A stretch of DNA of 64,000 bases from contig JAJDCP010000105.1 in NCBI GenBank assembly GCA_029260765.1, positions 24,120-88,119 on the forward strand. The letters are read 5' to 3'. The number at the start of each line of letters is the position of its first letter. Position 1 is the first letter of the stretch. Origin of the DNA: Planctomycetota bacterium (GTDB lineage: Bacteria > Planctomycetota > J058 > JAJDCP01). A program made the translations under genes and the position numbers. Below are positions 46,001 through 54,216 of the stretch, piece after piece. The notes under the pieces are model-generated. The model had not been told where the DNA came from. It saw only the letters and a list, made by a program, of their open reading frames with translations, and made no database searches.

Positions 46001-46676
46001 TCTGCGGAGTCGCGGGGTGGCGCGGAGCATCGTAGCTGAGAGGATAGCGATGCTGGGAGCCGTCGGTGGTATGGGTGTCGATGATCAGGGCAGGGTCCCA
46101 TGCCCGCATCAAGCGCAGCAGTCCGCGGGTGGCCGGTGCCTCGAGCTTCACGAAGTCGCGGTTGAGGTTCAGGCCCTGGCCGTTGCGACGCGTGCCCATG
46201 CCTTGCTCGGGACCTACCTGGCCAGGACGGTTGTCAGGCCTCATGCGCTCGTTGCCATCGCCGTTGAGCACGGGCACCAGCAGCAGCACTACATCGCTCA
46301 GGAGTCCCGGATCATCGGCTGACGCCAGGTCGCGCGCCAACATCTGCAGCGCCTCTTTGCCGCACACCTCGCCCGCGTGGATGCCGCCGAAGGCGAGCAC
46401 CACGATCCGCTCACCCACCTCGGTCGGGTCGGACGGGGGAGGATCGCCGAGAATCAGCAGGGGTAGCTCACGCCCTTCGGCGGTCTCGCCCAGGTTGCGC
46501 AGCAGAACCCTCGGGGCGCTGTCAGCCAAGCGCGCGCAGAAATCGCGCACCTCGGCCAGGCGTCCGGTGGCCGTGAAGCCGCTCGCTTCGGCGACCGTCT
46601 CGAGCGGGGTTTGCGCATGTAGAAGGGGCAACAGCAGCAAGCACGCGCAGACGGCGCGCCGGAGATCGACAGGCAT
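43008..46676 (-). CDS. Fused M14 carboxypeptidase and S9B dipeptidyl peptidase
   Basis: 1222 residues from the ATG at 46676; a signal peptide ends LLLLPLLHAQ (about 13-22). The first half is an M14 zinc carboxypeptidase with H100-x2-E103 (GGIHAGE), H202 in DTHTT and the NLNRDF motif. The second half is a DPP IV-like S9 enzyme: beta-propeller with a VYMEEVYGR segment carrying the paired Glu that anchors the substrate N-terminus, then S1093 in GHSYGG, D1167 in GGADDNVH and H1199 in SRHGIRG. One chain would thus trim peptides from the C-terminus and remove N-terminal dipeptides. Both halves have full catalytic sets. Two separate peptidases are the norm, so the fusion is unusual. Confidence 0.88.
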   Translation of the reverse strand: MPVDLRRAVCACLLLLPLLHAQTPLETVAEASGFTATGRLAEVRDFCARLADSAPRVLLRNLGETAEGRELPLLILGDPPPSDPTEVGERIVVLAFGGIHAGEVCGKEALQMLARDLASADDPGLLSDVVLLLVPVLNGDGNERMRPDNRPGQVGPEQGMGTRRNGQGLNLNRDFVKLEAPATRGLLRLMRAWDPALIIDTHTTDGSQHRYPLSYDAPRHPATPQKVLEFARDVLLPAAGERLAAQGDSLFFYGNFSEDHSRWHTYPAMPRYSTHYGGLRNRIAILSEAYAYAPYERRVRSSYRFVHALAALAGERHGAIRTLIEQADRDTREAEGDSVAIATVNQAFPEPYTVFGFDEDGLARNYSCLYDGLAVARQKVRRPIAYIFPAALKELEQTLRRHGIEVEELREDLQLAVETYQLDSLSYEERPYEGHLLANLDVTLQAETTWVRAGSRVVRCAQPLGNLAVVLLEPEAEDGLARWGMLDAWLQPGTSLPLVRLVEAHSLLTARLPDLPEEAAPPAELSFEAYAGGLNRMGERHSRGLEWLDKDSYLQRRAGKLYRVDARSGRAVLYPGRDEGSLQAALQDTLELSSKQARQLLGRAQASHDPTRGRLFTHANDLYWGALDGSVRRLTETPEQAEELALLSPDDQHVAFVREHDLFLVAVASGKERRLTFDGSDTLSNGKTDWVYMEEVYGRGRRRAFWWSPDSQRIAFLQFDDSPVPRFPLVNHSTVPPRLEHVHYPKAGDPNPQVQLGVLDAQTGALSWAQLQDYPADATLITRVGWLPDSEAVFFYAQDRAQTWLDMNLLRAGSVERLFRETTGAWVDNPGPPRFLKDGSFLLSSERTGFAHLYHFEADGRLRRALTEGAWEVRAIELLDEDAGQLFFRCTRDSWTGEQLYRIGLDGSGLRRISFEAGSHSFALSPDGKLCIDTWSRTDMPPRVALLDTQGRRQRWIDSNPVAELASLRLGRLENLQIPLPDGFVLEAQLTYPPDFDATKRYPVWLQTYGGPHSPTVRDAWRSGRLYEKMLASLGFVIFRCDPRSASGKGAASAWSAYRQLGVSELADLEAALDWLTQKAWVDSQRLGISGHSYGGFLTAFAMTHSQRFRAGVAGAPVTDWRFYDSIYTERFMDTPQNNPGGYQSTSVVDAAQDLHGALLLLHGGADDNVHLQNTLRLAEALQKHDRDFEMMVYPSSRHGIRGSHNQRLIVEFMLRELMGED

Positions 46677-46735
46677 GGCTTCCTCGAGGGTGGATGCAGG
46701 CAGGATTGTAGTGTTCCGGCCCGACATCCTCCAAC

Positions 46736-47584
46736 TCAAGCGCTGCTGCGTGCCTTCCGTGCCTTGGGAACCGGCTCTTCTTCGGGCGGCCCGGCCATCC
46801 CTTCGAGCTGCCAGGGATTCTCGAGCACGTCGCGCAGAACCCGCGCCAGGTCACCAGCCTGGGCGCCGTCGAGATAGCGGTGGTCGACGGTGGCGGTGAG
46901 AGTCAGCTGCTTCTGCGCGCTGAGCTTCCCGTCGACGACCCTGGCGGCGTCGCGCACCCGGCCGATCAGCACATAGACCGGCACACGGGCAAAGGGCACC
47001 GGTGGCACAAAGCCTTCGTCGAGGCCGAAGACGCCGACGTTGGTGATCACGCACACGCCGAAGGGAAAGGCCTCGATGCCCAGGGCGGGCACCGACAGGC
47101 CCAGCGATCCGCTGACGAAGCCACTCAGCTGCAACAGCGGCCGGATCGCCCAGCTGGGCAACATCTTGAGCGGCTGCATGCTCTTGTTGAAGGCCTCGTC
47201 TTCGCCGGCGTGCAAGCGCGAAGCCTGGCGCCGCAGCTCTCGGGCGGCGTCGAGCACCGACTTCTCGTCGAGCCGGCTGATCTTGGCCTTGGCCAGGTTG
47301 CGGCCTCCATCGACGGCGACCAGGAAGCTGACGTCGACTGTCTCATGGGGCACATAGCGCCCGAATCGCAGGTAGCCGTTCAAGCTGGGGACGGCTTTGA
47401 GCGCTTCGGCCACCGCCTTGCCGACCAGCGAGGTCAGGGTGACCTTCTCTCCGCTCTTGCGGCGCAACCACGCCACGTAGGCGAGGATCTGGCTGGCGTC
47501 GACGGTCAGTTTGCCATAGATGTTGCCTTCGCCCGGAGCCTTCCAGGTGGCGATGGCGATCTTGCGTCGCAGACTCTGTTTCAT
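46736..47584 (-). CDS. Stand-alone 2-oxoacid dehydrogenase E2-type acyltransferase catalytic domain
   Basis: 282 residues. The catalytic domain of lipoamide acyltransferases is recognised by its start (RRKIAIATWKAPGEGNIYG), the central PSLNGYLRFG and FLVAVDGGRNL, and the active-site motif DHRYLDG. Lipoyl and E3-binding domains are absent, so it cannot act as a normal E2 unless lipoate is provided by another protein. An insert around 120-165 is longer than in standard E2 cores. A C-terminal tail is Pro/Glu/Arg/Lys-rich. It lies 59 bases before the peptidase fusion on the same strand. Its role may be as a CoA-dependent acyltransferase. Confidence 0.85.
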   Translation of the reverse strand: MKQSLRRKIAIATWKAPGEGNIYGKLTVDASQILAYVAWLRRKSGEKVTLTSLVGKAVAEALKAVPSLNGYLRFGRYVPHETVDVSFLVAVDGGRNLAKAKISRLDEKSVLDAARELRRQASRLHAGEDEAFNKSMQPLKMLPSWAIRPLLQLSGFVSGSLGLSVPALGIEAFPFGVCVITNVGVFGLDEGFVPPVPFARVPVYVLIGRVRDAARVVDGKLSAQKQLTLTATVDHRYLDGAQAGDLARVLRDVLENPWQLEGMAGPPEEEPVPKARKARSSA

Positions 47585-47687
47585 CGGGTTCCTCCTGCAT
47601 GCCGGGGCAAGTGTAGCGCAGACAGGGCGAGGAGGAAATGATCCGCATCGACCCGGAGCTGGAGGAGCCCCCGCTCAGCGGAGGGGA

Positions 47688-48635
47688 TCACTCCTGGACG
47701 CTGACCGCCAGCTTGGCTTCAGAGCGCCGCAGCCAGTTGTCGAAGGCTACTGCGCTCAACGCAACCTCACCGGCGCTGGGGGCCAGCAGCCAGGCTTTTC
47801 CTTCGCGGGTGTCGACCCAGGCATCGCCGTTGGCTGCGAAATGCACGGCCAACAGCGCGCCTCCGTATTGGTAGCTCAACTCGGTGGGCGTTCCGGTGCG
47901 GGCGGGTTGCAGCAACTCGAGGCGCAGAACCGGAGCTGCCTCACCATCCGCCGGGGGCGCCTCGTTGGCGTGCGCCTCGACGGCCAGGGCGAGCATATCG
48001 CACATGCCGTCATCCAGCGCCCAGGCCTGCAACAGCAGGTTTCCGCGCACAAACAGAATGCGGAAGGGCTGGCCGCTTCGCACTGCGGCAAAGCCCAACT
48101 CGCCGAGTTGGTAACTCTCCAGCGGTTGCTGGTAGCCCGCCAGCAGGTCACGCAATGCCTCGCGGGCGGCCGCCGCACTGATGCAGGGCAGAATGCGGGC
48201 GACGTGGCTGGGCTTCTCGCCGTCGGAGCTGAAAAACAGGGCCGCTTCGCCGCGCCGATTGACCTCACGGCGCAGCAGCTGCAGACCGTTGGGGGCAAGG
48301 AAGGACTGCACATCGAAGCCCTTGAGCTGAGGGCCGTCGGCCACATCCTCAAATGCCCTGGCATAGCGGTCTGCAGGGGCCAGAGGCCGCTCCACCAGGG
48401 GCGGAGGCTGAGGCGCCGCTGGCTCCTGGCTGAGCACGTCGATGCGCATCGGCAGTTGCGCCGGGTCGAAGGGCTGCTTGCCGTCCGGCTGCTCAGAGGA
48501 GGGGCCGGGCTGCACGGTCGCCGGGCCCGGATTCTGCAGCGCTGGTTCCTCCGTGTCCCCACAGCCGAAAGGCAGGCACACCAGGCAAGCGAAGGTCGCA
48601 CCGAGAGCCTTGGAAAGGATCATACGAGAGTCCAT
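47688..48635 (-). CDS. Lipoprotein of unknown function
   Basis: 315 residues; AGGAGA lies 8 bases before the ATG. A lipoprotein signal ends in the lipobox LPFGC, followed by a Pro/Gly/Gln-rich linker of about 40 residues. The mature domain has no recognised family; a pair of segments with LLRREVNRRGEAALFFSSDG and FRILFVRGNLLLQAWAL suggests a beta-rich fold. The order lipobox, flexible linker, globular domain suits a protein reaching into the periplasm. It is 21 bases downstream of the next gene and so probably co-transcribed with it. Confidence 0.7.
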   Translation of the reverse strand: MDSRMILSKALGATFACLVCLPFGCGDTEEPALQNPGPATVQPGPSSEQPDGKQPFDPAQLPMRIDVLSQEPAAPQPPPLVERPLAPADRYARAFEDVADGPQLKGFDVQSFLAPNGLQLLRREVNRRGEAALFFSSDGEKPSHVARILPCISAAAAREALRDLLAGYQQPLESYQLGELGFAAVRSGQPFRILFVRGNLLLQAWALDDGMCDMLALAVEAHANEAPPADGEAAPVLRLELLQPARTGTPTELSYQYGGALLAVHFAANGDAWVDTREGKAWLLAPSAGEVALSAVAFDNWLRRSEAKLAVSVQE

Positions 48636-48656
48636 CGTCGGTCTCCTGATTGCGCC

Positions 48657-50582
48657 TTACTCGATGCGTGAGCGGTCGAGTGCGAGTCCCTGAAAGCTAC
48701 CCGGGCTCAAGCGGCTCCGGTAAGTATAGAAGGAAAGTCCCTGCGGCAGAAGCTCCTGATGGGGGGCGCTACCCGGGTTGGCATCGCCGTCGAGGGCGAG
48801 GCACGCGTCATGCACGGTGCTGCCTTGCGTCCAGGTCGCGATGTTGTGGAACGAAAAGCCGTGGCCACCGCTGTTGAACACGTCATGGGTCCAACTGCGG
48901 CCGATGCCCTTGATCCAATGCAGCGAGAAGTTGTAGCCCAGGTAGAGGTTCTGGGCGTCGACACCGACCATCCGAGCGTACACCGAGACCAGGTTGGCGC
49001 AATCCGTGCAGTTGACCAGCGATCCATAGTAACGGGTGTCGAAGGCCGCCAGGTCCATGGTCGATTGCCAGGGACTGCCCGCCGAATAGGCGGGAGCTCC
49101 GGCGCTGTTCTCGTAGCGCAAGCCCAGGCTGCGGAAGACACCATCGGTGACAACGTCCATCAGCGCTTCGTCGTCATAGGCGTTGCCTGCGGACCATTGA
49201 GCGACCTGGTCTACGGCTTGAACCCAGGGCAGATAGGGGGCCTGGCCGTTGCTGAAGCCGGCGGGCGCCAACTGCGGTGCCCGCAACAGCACGTAGAAGC
49301 GTTGGGCGACGTTGATCGCGCCGGGGACCTCGTACCAGCCGCTGCCATCCTGATATTCGAAGCGCAGGACCAGGTCGTAGTCGAGCCGGGCGACCCCCGT
49401 TCCCAGTGGGTTCAGGTCGACGGCAACTTGACTTCCCGGCTGGATGGGACCGCTGGCGAAACCTCCGAACACAACCCGCAAGGGCAGGCCGCTGACCGGA
49501 TAGCCGCAGCCGAGCGTGGCGCCCTGGGCGCTGACGCTGGCGTCGCCGAGGGTCAGCTGAGCGCGCCGGGTCGTGCCTGCCGCATAGGCGACCGGCAGGG
49601 AAAAACCGCGGTTGGTGGCCGCGCCGCTGCTCAGCCGCGGCGGCGTAGCCGGGTCATTCCACATCACTGGCACAGGCAGCGGCTGGCCCGCGCTGCTATC
49701 GAGGCTGCCGTCGCTGCGCGAGACCGACCAGCTGGCGCCGATGGCGTCGAGGGGCAGATAGCTGCGCAGCCAGGCGGGATCGGCGCGGTGGTACATCAAG
49801 GGCACCCGGCCCGAGCCCTGCCAGCGGATCTCACGGGCCCCCAGCCGCACGAGCGCGACCTGCAGCTGGTCGAGTTGCTGGCCGTTTTTCAGCAGCACGG
49901 CGCGGTAACCACCGGGCGGCACGTAGCTTCCTCCGCTCGTACCGTCCCAACTCACCTGCGCGCTGTTGCTGCTCAGGTTGAAGCTGGCCACTTGTTGATC
50001 TTGTGGATTGAGAATGGCCAGCCGTCCGCCCGCTGCTTGGCTGTGCTGGACACTGATGTCCAGGCGAGCCCCGGGCAGCTTGGGATCGAAGATTCGGGCG
50101 GCAGTAATGCTGCCACTGGAAGCGGTAGTGCCGGCGGGGATTCCACTGGGTGCAGTGGTGATCGGCGCACTCGGGGTGCTATCGTCGTCGCTCAGCAGGG
50201 TGTAGCTGCCTCGGCCCGAAGAGGAATAGTGCAGGACTACGAACCAGGCCTGCCCGCTGCTGGTTGCGGTCCATTCGAGCCGGCTCGCAAGGCCCTGGCC
50301 GCCATCGTCGTCGAGCCCGACACGCTGACCGGAAGGAGCGAACAACGCGATCACCGAGTCCATGTTGCTCGACAGCTGCGTGGTCTCGAAGCTGTAGCGC
50401 ACGCCGCTCTGGACGTTGATACGGAACCAGTCACGGTCGGAGTCATGATCGATGCTTCCCGCCACCGATGAGGGCGAGCTCAGCCAGGTGCCCTGGTGCG
50501 GGTTGTCAGAATGGTCATTCGCCCAAGAGCCGGAGCTCAGGGCCAAACAGAGCACCAGAAAGGTCGCGGAGGGTCGTGGCAC
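48657..50582 (-). CDS. Secreted protein with pre-peptidase domain and possible transglutaminase-like core
   Basis: 641 residues. After a signal peptide (LVLCLALSSGSWA), a PPC-type beta-sandwich spans about 35-135 (GSIDHDSDRDWFRINVQSG, then a Y-T-L-L end). The centre is a long beta-rich region without a known match. Near the C-terminus, C525-x2-C528 in NCTDCANLVSVYARMVGV, H579 in FSFHNIATW and D592 or D598 in VHDACLALDGD are spaced like the Cys-His-Asp triad of transglutaminase-like proteases. The triad call is an inference. It precedes the lipoprotein gene by 21 bases. Its upstream region of 385 bases is shared with a divergent sigma-factor gene. Confidence 0.72.
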   Translation of the reverse strand: MPRPSATFLVLCLALSSGSWANDHSDNPHQGTWLSSPSSVAGSIDHDSDRDWFRINVQSGVRYSFETTQLSSNMDSVIALFAPSGQRVGLDDDGGQGLASRLEWTATSSGQAWFVVLHYSSSGRGSYTLLSDDDSTPSAPITTAPSGIPAGTTASSGSITAARIFDPKLPGARLDISVQHSQAAGGRLAILNPQDQQVASFNLSSNSAQVSWDGTSGGSYVPPGGYRAVLLKNGQQLDQLQVALVRLGAREIRWQGSGRVPLMYHRADPAWLRSYLPLDAIGASWSVSRSDGSLDSSAGQPLPVPVMWNDPATPPRLSSGAATNRGFSLPVAYAAGTTRRAQLTLGDASVSAQGATLGCGYPVSGLPLRVVFGGFASGPIQPGSQVAVDLNPLGTGVARLDYDLVLRFEYQDGSGWYEVPGAINVAQRFYVLLRAPQLAPAGFSNGQAPYLPWVQAVDQVAQWSAGNAYDDEALMDVVTDGVFRSLGLRYENSAGAPAYSAGSPWQSTMDLAAFDTRYYGSLVNCTDCANLVSVYARMVGVDAQNLYLGYNFSLHWIKGIGRSWTHDVFNSGGHGFSFHNIATWTQGSTVHDACLALDGDANPGSAPHQELLPQGLSFYTYRSRLSPGSFQGLALDRSRIE

Positions 50583-50967
50583 AGCTCACCTCGTGTTCCG
50601 CGCTGCGAATGCAGCCGCCAGGGCAGCGAAGGTATACTGTTCAGTCTGAAAAGTGTCACAGAAAAGTGGATTCCCATTCGAACGGTGCACCACAGCTGCA
50701 CTGTGCCGCTGGCATACCTGATTCTGCGGGCTCTCATGGCAATGACGCAGCGCATAAGAAAATTCTGATTGTCGCGTTTGCGTGAGCCGTGCGTTTCGTT
50801 CCGTTCAGGCTGCGGGGCGCGCATAGTCGGAAATGTTGCAGCCTCTTTTCAGCTCTGACGCATTCTGGACCAGTTCCGCTTTCACCAGGCTCTCCGTAAC
50901 TGCCTGCAATTGGCGCTTGGAGGCCTGGCCCGTGTTGTGCTATCACAAGGATCGGAGGACACGTTTC
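50583..50967. other. Divergent intergenic region upstream of the sigma factor
   Basis: This 385-base space lies between the secreted protein and the sigma factor, transcribed away from each other. The stretch near 50640-50770 is more AT-rich. In-frame codons exist upstream of the sigma-factor ATG back to about 50833, but their sequence does not look like a sigma factor and no ribosome-binding site precedes them. No confident promoter, riboswitch or RNA gene was recognised. Confidence 0.4.
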
Positions 50968-51906
50968 ATGACGGACAGCGGCGACAAACCGGCCAGCATC
51001 TGGCCCACCACCCGCCAGGAGCTGTTGGCCTCAACGCAGCTGCACGGGGGTCCGTCCAAGTTTGTGCGCTACCGTCCCACGATCGCGATCATCCTTCGCA
51101 GCAAGCAGATTCCCAGGGACGACGTCGACGATCTGACCAGTGAGCTGCTGATCAAGCTGAATACCTCAGTGATCGAGCGCTACGATCCCCAGCGGGGGCG
51201 TTTCCGCAGTTATTTCCGCAGGGTGATCGACAACCACGTGCTCGACTACTACCGGCGCCGTCAGCGCGACCACGCGTTGCGCGAGCGCTGGCAGGAATCG
51301 CGGCGCGAGCCCGCAAGCCAGGGCGCCGACGAGCTCGAGCTGCTGATCGCGCGCGGCAGCGAGCTGTTTCAGGAGTTCCTCGCCTCCGAGCCGGTCGAAC
51401 GGCAACGCCAGCGCAACGCGGAGGCCCTGTACAAGTGGGTGGTCGAGGGAGACCGCCAGCGCGCTCTGGCCGCATACTTCTGCGTCAGTGAGCGCCAGGT
51501 ACGCAAGCTGCTCACCAGGGCCGTCGAGCGTTTTGCTGCCTGGGTTGAGGCGTGCTTCCACCCTGAAGACTACGAGGCCCTGCGGCGGCATGGACACGCC
51601 ATCGCGGCGTGCGAAGAGCGCCTGGCGGCGTTCGTCTCAGCGCTTCCGGACAACGAACAGGCGGACGGCCGCCTGCTGCTGGATTGGATCGTCGAACGCC
51701 TCGACCCGAGCGAGCTGGCCGCAGAGCGGGGAGTGCCCGCTGAGGGCCTGCAGACCAGGCTGGACGGTCTCTGGCAACGATTCGTCGAGCAGAGCCGCAG
51801 CGCCGGCTCCGAGCAGGAGCAGGCGCTGCAGAAGTTGTTCACCCATATCTCCAAGGAAAAACGTCGCACGCTGCTGGCCCTGCTCGGGGCCTGCCGCGAG
51901 GGCTGA
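50968..51906 (+). CDS. Sigma-70 family (ECF-like) RNA polymerase sigma factor, atypical C-terminus
   Basis: 312 residues from the ATG at 50968, which follows GGAGG. Region 2 is visible as DDLTSELLIKLN, YDPQRGRFRSYFRRVI and NHVLDYYRRRQRD, the core- and -10-binding helices. A helix-turn-helix like region 4 follows (LAAYFCVSERQVRKLLTRAV), then about 110 more residues with a second HTH-like stretch (PSELAAERGVPAEGLQTRL). ECF sigmas are normally about 180-200 residues, so this one carries an extra domain that could be regulatory. No anti-sigma gene is adjacent. It precedes the ILVBL-like gene by about 110 bases on the same strand. Confidence 0.8.
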   Translation: MTDSGDKPASIWPTTRQELLASTQLHGGPSKFVRYRPTIAIILRSKQIPRDDVDDLTSELLIKLNTSVIERYDPQRGRFRSYFRRVIDNHVLDYYRRRQRDHALRERWQESRREPASQGADELELLIARGSELFQEFLASEPVERQRQRNAEALYKWVVEGDRQRALAAYFCVSERQVRKLLTRAVERFAAWVEACFHPEDYEALRRHGHAIAACEERLAAFVSALPDNEQADGRLLLDWIVERLDPSELAAERGVPAEGLQTRLDGLWQRFVEQSRSAGSEQEQALQKLFTHISKEKRRTLLALLGACREG

Positions 51907-52017
51907 GCCTGGGGCGGGGGGGAACCAGGCCCGCGCCAAACTCCAGCCTGGGAAAAGCTGGCCGTGGCGGCTCTGCATCTCCACAATAGGGCCTTGTCCC
52001 AACACCACGGAGGCCAC

Positions 52018-53769
52018 ATGACGCACGAGCACGGCGGAGACATCATCGGCGAACGCCTCGCCCGCCATGGGGTACGCTTTCTGTTCACCCTTTGCGGCGG
52101 GCACATCTCCCCTATTCTGACCGGGGCCAAGAAGCACGGTATCCGCATCATCGACGTCCGCCATGAGGCCAATGCCGCCTTCGCCGCTGATGCCGTGGCG
52201 CGCATGACCGGAGTGCCCGGGGTGGCAGCGGTCACCGCAGGGCCAGGTGTGACCAACACGCTGACTGCAGTCAAGAACGCCCAGATGGCACAGTCGCCGC
52301 TGCTGATCTTCGGCGGCGCGACGGCGACCATCCTCAAGGGCCGGGGTTCGCTGCAGGATATCGACCAGCTCTCGCTGCTCGGGCCCCTGACCAAGTGGGC
52401 GACCTCGATCAGCACCCTCGCCGCGCTGGGACCAGCCGTCGACCGCGCCATCGAGGTGGCGACCCAGGGCGTGCCGGGGCCGGTCTTCCTCGAAGTGCCG
52501 GTCGACCTGCTGTACCCCGAGAGCATCGTGCGCGAGTGGTTCATGAAGGAAAGCGGCGTGCAGAGAGCCAAGGGGCTGGGCGCGCGCGCCCTCGAGCTGT
52601 ACCTGCGCGGCCATCTGTACCGGCAATTCCATGCTCCGCACCTACCTATCGAGAAGCTGAATCCGGGCTTCAAGATGCCTCAGCTGGGGAGCTCGCAGGC
52701 GCGCATCAAGAAAGTCGCCGAGCTCTTACGAAAGGCCGAGCGGCCTGTGCTGGTCATCGGCAGCCAGGCCCTCGTCAACACCCCCCCAGCTGAGGCCCAA
52801 GAGCTGGCGGCGGCGGTCGAGCGGCTCGGCATCCCGACCTGGCTCGGAGGTATGGCGCGTGGCCTGCTCGGACGCCACAGCGAGGTGCAATTCCGCCACA
52901 AGCGCAGCCCGGCGCTCAAAGAGGCCGATCTGGTCTTGATCGCCGGCTTCCCCTTCGACTTCCGGCTGGGCTACGGGCGCAAGATCAGCTCCAAAGCGAC
53001 CCTGGTGGCGGCCAACCTCAGCTCCCAGGACCTGCGGAAGAACCGGAAGCCCGAGGTCGCCCTGCAGATGCACCCAGGCCAGTTCCTGCGCGAGCTGGCC
53101 GACTCCGCCAGCGCGGGCAGCTGGCAAGGCTGGTTCCGGCAGTTGCGTGAGCGCGAGGATGCGCGCGATGCCGAGATCGTCGAACAGGCGAGCGCCCCGG
53201 GCGAGCTGATCAATCCCCTGCAGCTGTTCTTGCGGCTCGAAGAGAAGATGGCCGATGACGCCGTGCTGTGCGTCGACGGCGGCGACTTCGTCGCTACGGC
53301 CTCGTACATCTTGCGACCGCGGGCGCCCTTGTGCTGGCTGGATCCGGGCGTCTTCGGCACGCTGGGAGTGGGGGGTGGATTTGCGCTGGGGGCGGCGCTC
53401 TGCCGTCCGAAGAGCCAGACCTGGCTGATCTGGGGCGATGGCTCCAGTGCATACAGTCTGGCGGAATTCGACACCTATGTGCGCCACGGGCTGGCACCGA
53501 TCGCGATCATCGGCACCGACGCCTCGTGGGCCCAGATCGCGCGCGACCAGATCGAGATCCTCGGCGACGCGATCGGTACCGAGCTGTTGCGGACGCCCTA
53601 CCATACCGTTGCCGAAGGCTACGGAGGCGTGGGTTTGTTGCTGACCGATCCGGCCGCGATCGATGACACTCTCGACCAGGCCATCGAGCACTCGCGGGCG
53701 GGACGCCCGGTCTGTATCAATGCGCATCTCGCGGGCAGCGAGTTCCGCAAGGGTTCTCTTTCGATGTAG
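52018..53769 (+). CDS. ThDP-dependent enzyme of the ILVBL/HACL2 type (2-hydroxyacyl-CoA lyase-like)
   Basis: 583 residues, with GGAGG 5 bases before the ATG. The PYR domain has FTLCGGHISPILTGAKKHG, DVRHEANAAFAADA and VTAGPGVTNTLTAVKNAQMA, and the catalytic Glu is the one in RHEAN. The ThDP-binding PP domain has GDGSSAYSLAEFDTYVRHG ending in GTDASWAQ, where the usual Asn before Asp is Thr. The signature phrases, including LGGMARGLLGR and WLDPGVFGTLGVGGGFALGA, follow the vertebrate ILVBL protein more closely than acetolactate synthase IlvB. That enzyme cleaves 2-hydroxyacyl-CoA during alpha-oxidation. It is 10 bases upstream of the DUF2237 gene. Activity here is inferred from similarity. Confidence 0.85.
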   Translation: MTHEHGGDIIGERLARHGVRFLFTLCGGHISPILTGAKKHGIRIIDVRHEANAAFAADAVARMTGVPGVAAVTAGPGVTNTLTAVKNAQMAQSPLLIFGGATATILKGRGSLQDIDQLSLLGPLTKWATSISTLAALGPAVDRAIEVATQGVPGPVFLEVPVDLLYPESIVREWFMKESGVQRAKGLGARALELYLRGHLYRQFHAPHLPIEKLNPGFKMPQLGSSQARIKKVAELLRKAERPVLVIGSQALVNTPPAEAQELAAAVERLGIPTWLGGMARGLLGRHSEVQFRHKRSPALKEADLVLIAGFPFDFRLGYGRKISSKATLVAANLSSQDLRKNRKPEVALQMHPGQFLRELADSASAGSWQGWFRQLREREDARDAEIVEQASAPGELINPLQLFLRLEEKMADDAVLCVDGGDFVATASYILRPRAPLCWLDPGVFGTLGVGGGFALGAALCRPKSQTWLIWGDGSSAYSLAEFDTYVRHGLAPIAIIGTDASWAQIARDQIEILGDAIGTELLRTPYHTVAEGYGGVGLLLTDPAAIDDTLDQAIEHSRAGRPVCINAHLAGSEFRKGSLSM

Positions 53770-53779
53770 GAGGTGGCTG

Positions 53780-54151
53780 GTGGGCGCACGCGGAAAGAAT
53801 GTGTTGGGAACCGAGCTGCTCGACTGCTCGCACGAGCCCCTGACAGGGTTTCACCGTGACGGATGCTGCCGCACCGGCCGCGAGGACCTCGGCTTGCACA
53901 TCGTCTGCGCCTTGATGACCGCACCCTTCCTGCAATTTTCCAAAAGGCGGGGCAATGACCTGTCCAAGCCCCACCCGCAGTGGGGCTTTCCCGGACTGAA
54001 ACCGGGCGACCGCTGGTGCCTGTGTGTGCAGCGCTGGAAGGAAGCGCTCAAGCACGGGGTGGCACCGCCGGTGGTGCTCGAAGCGACCCACATCCTGGCG
54101 TTGGAGTTCGTCGATCTGAGCGAGCTGCAGGAGCATGCGGCTAAGGGGTAG
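53780..54151 (+). CDS. DUF2237 family protein
   Basis: 123 residues from a GTG at 53780 preceded by a near-perfect TAGGAGGTG. The whole family signature is present: NVLGTELLDCSHEPLTGFHR, DGCCRTGREDLGLHIVCALM, FSKRRGNDLS, FPGLKPGDRWCLC and PPVVLEATHILALE. Conserved Cys residues (CS, CC, CxC) suggest a metal- or heme-linked role, but the function of the family is not established. It follows the ILVBL-like gene by 10 bases and is likely co-transcribed with it and with the peroxiredoxin 65 bases further on. Confidence 0.9.
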   Translation: MGARGKNVLGTELLDCSHEPLTGFHRDGCCRTGREDLGLHIVCALMTAPFLQFSKRRGNDLSKPHPQWGFPGLKPGDRWCLCVQRWKEALKHGVAPPVVLEATHILALEFVDLSELQEHAAKG

Positions 54152-54216
54152 AGAGGCTTGCTCAAAGCAAATCATTGCCCTACGATTGATGAGAGCCCTC
54201 ATGATAGGAGCCTCCT

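Noticed and set aside
52018..53769. Acetolactate synthase large subunit (ilvB)
   Set aside because: Family phrases and the absence of a nearby ilvN match ILVBL/HACL2-type proteins better than IlvB.
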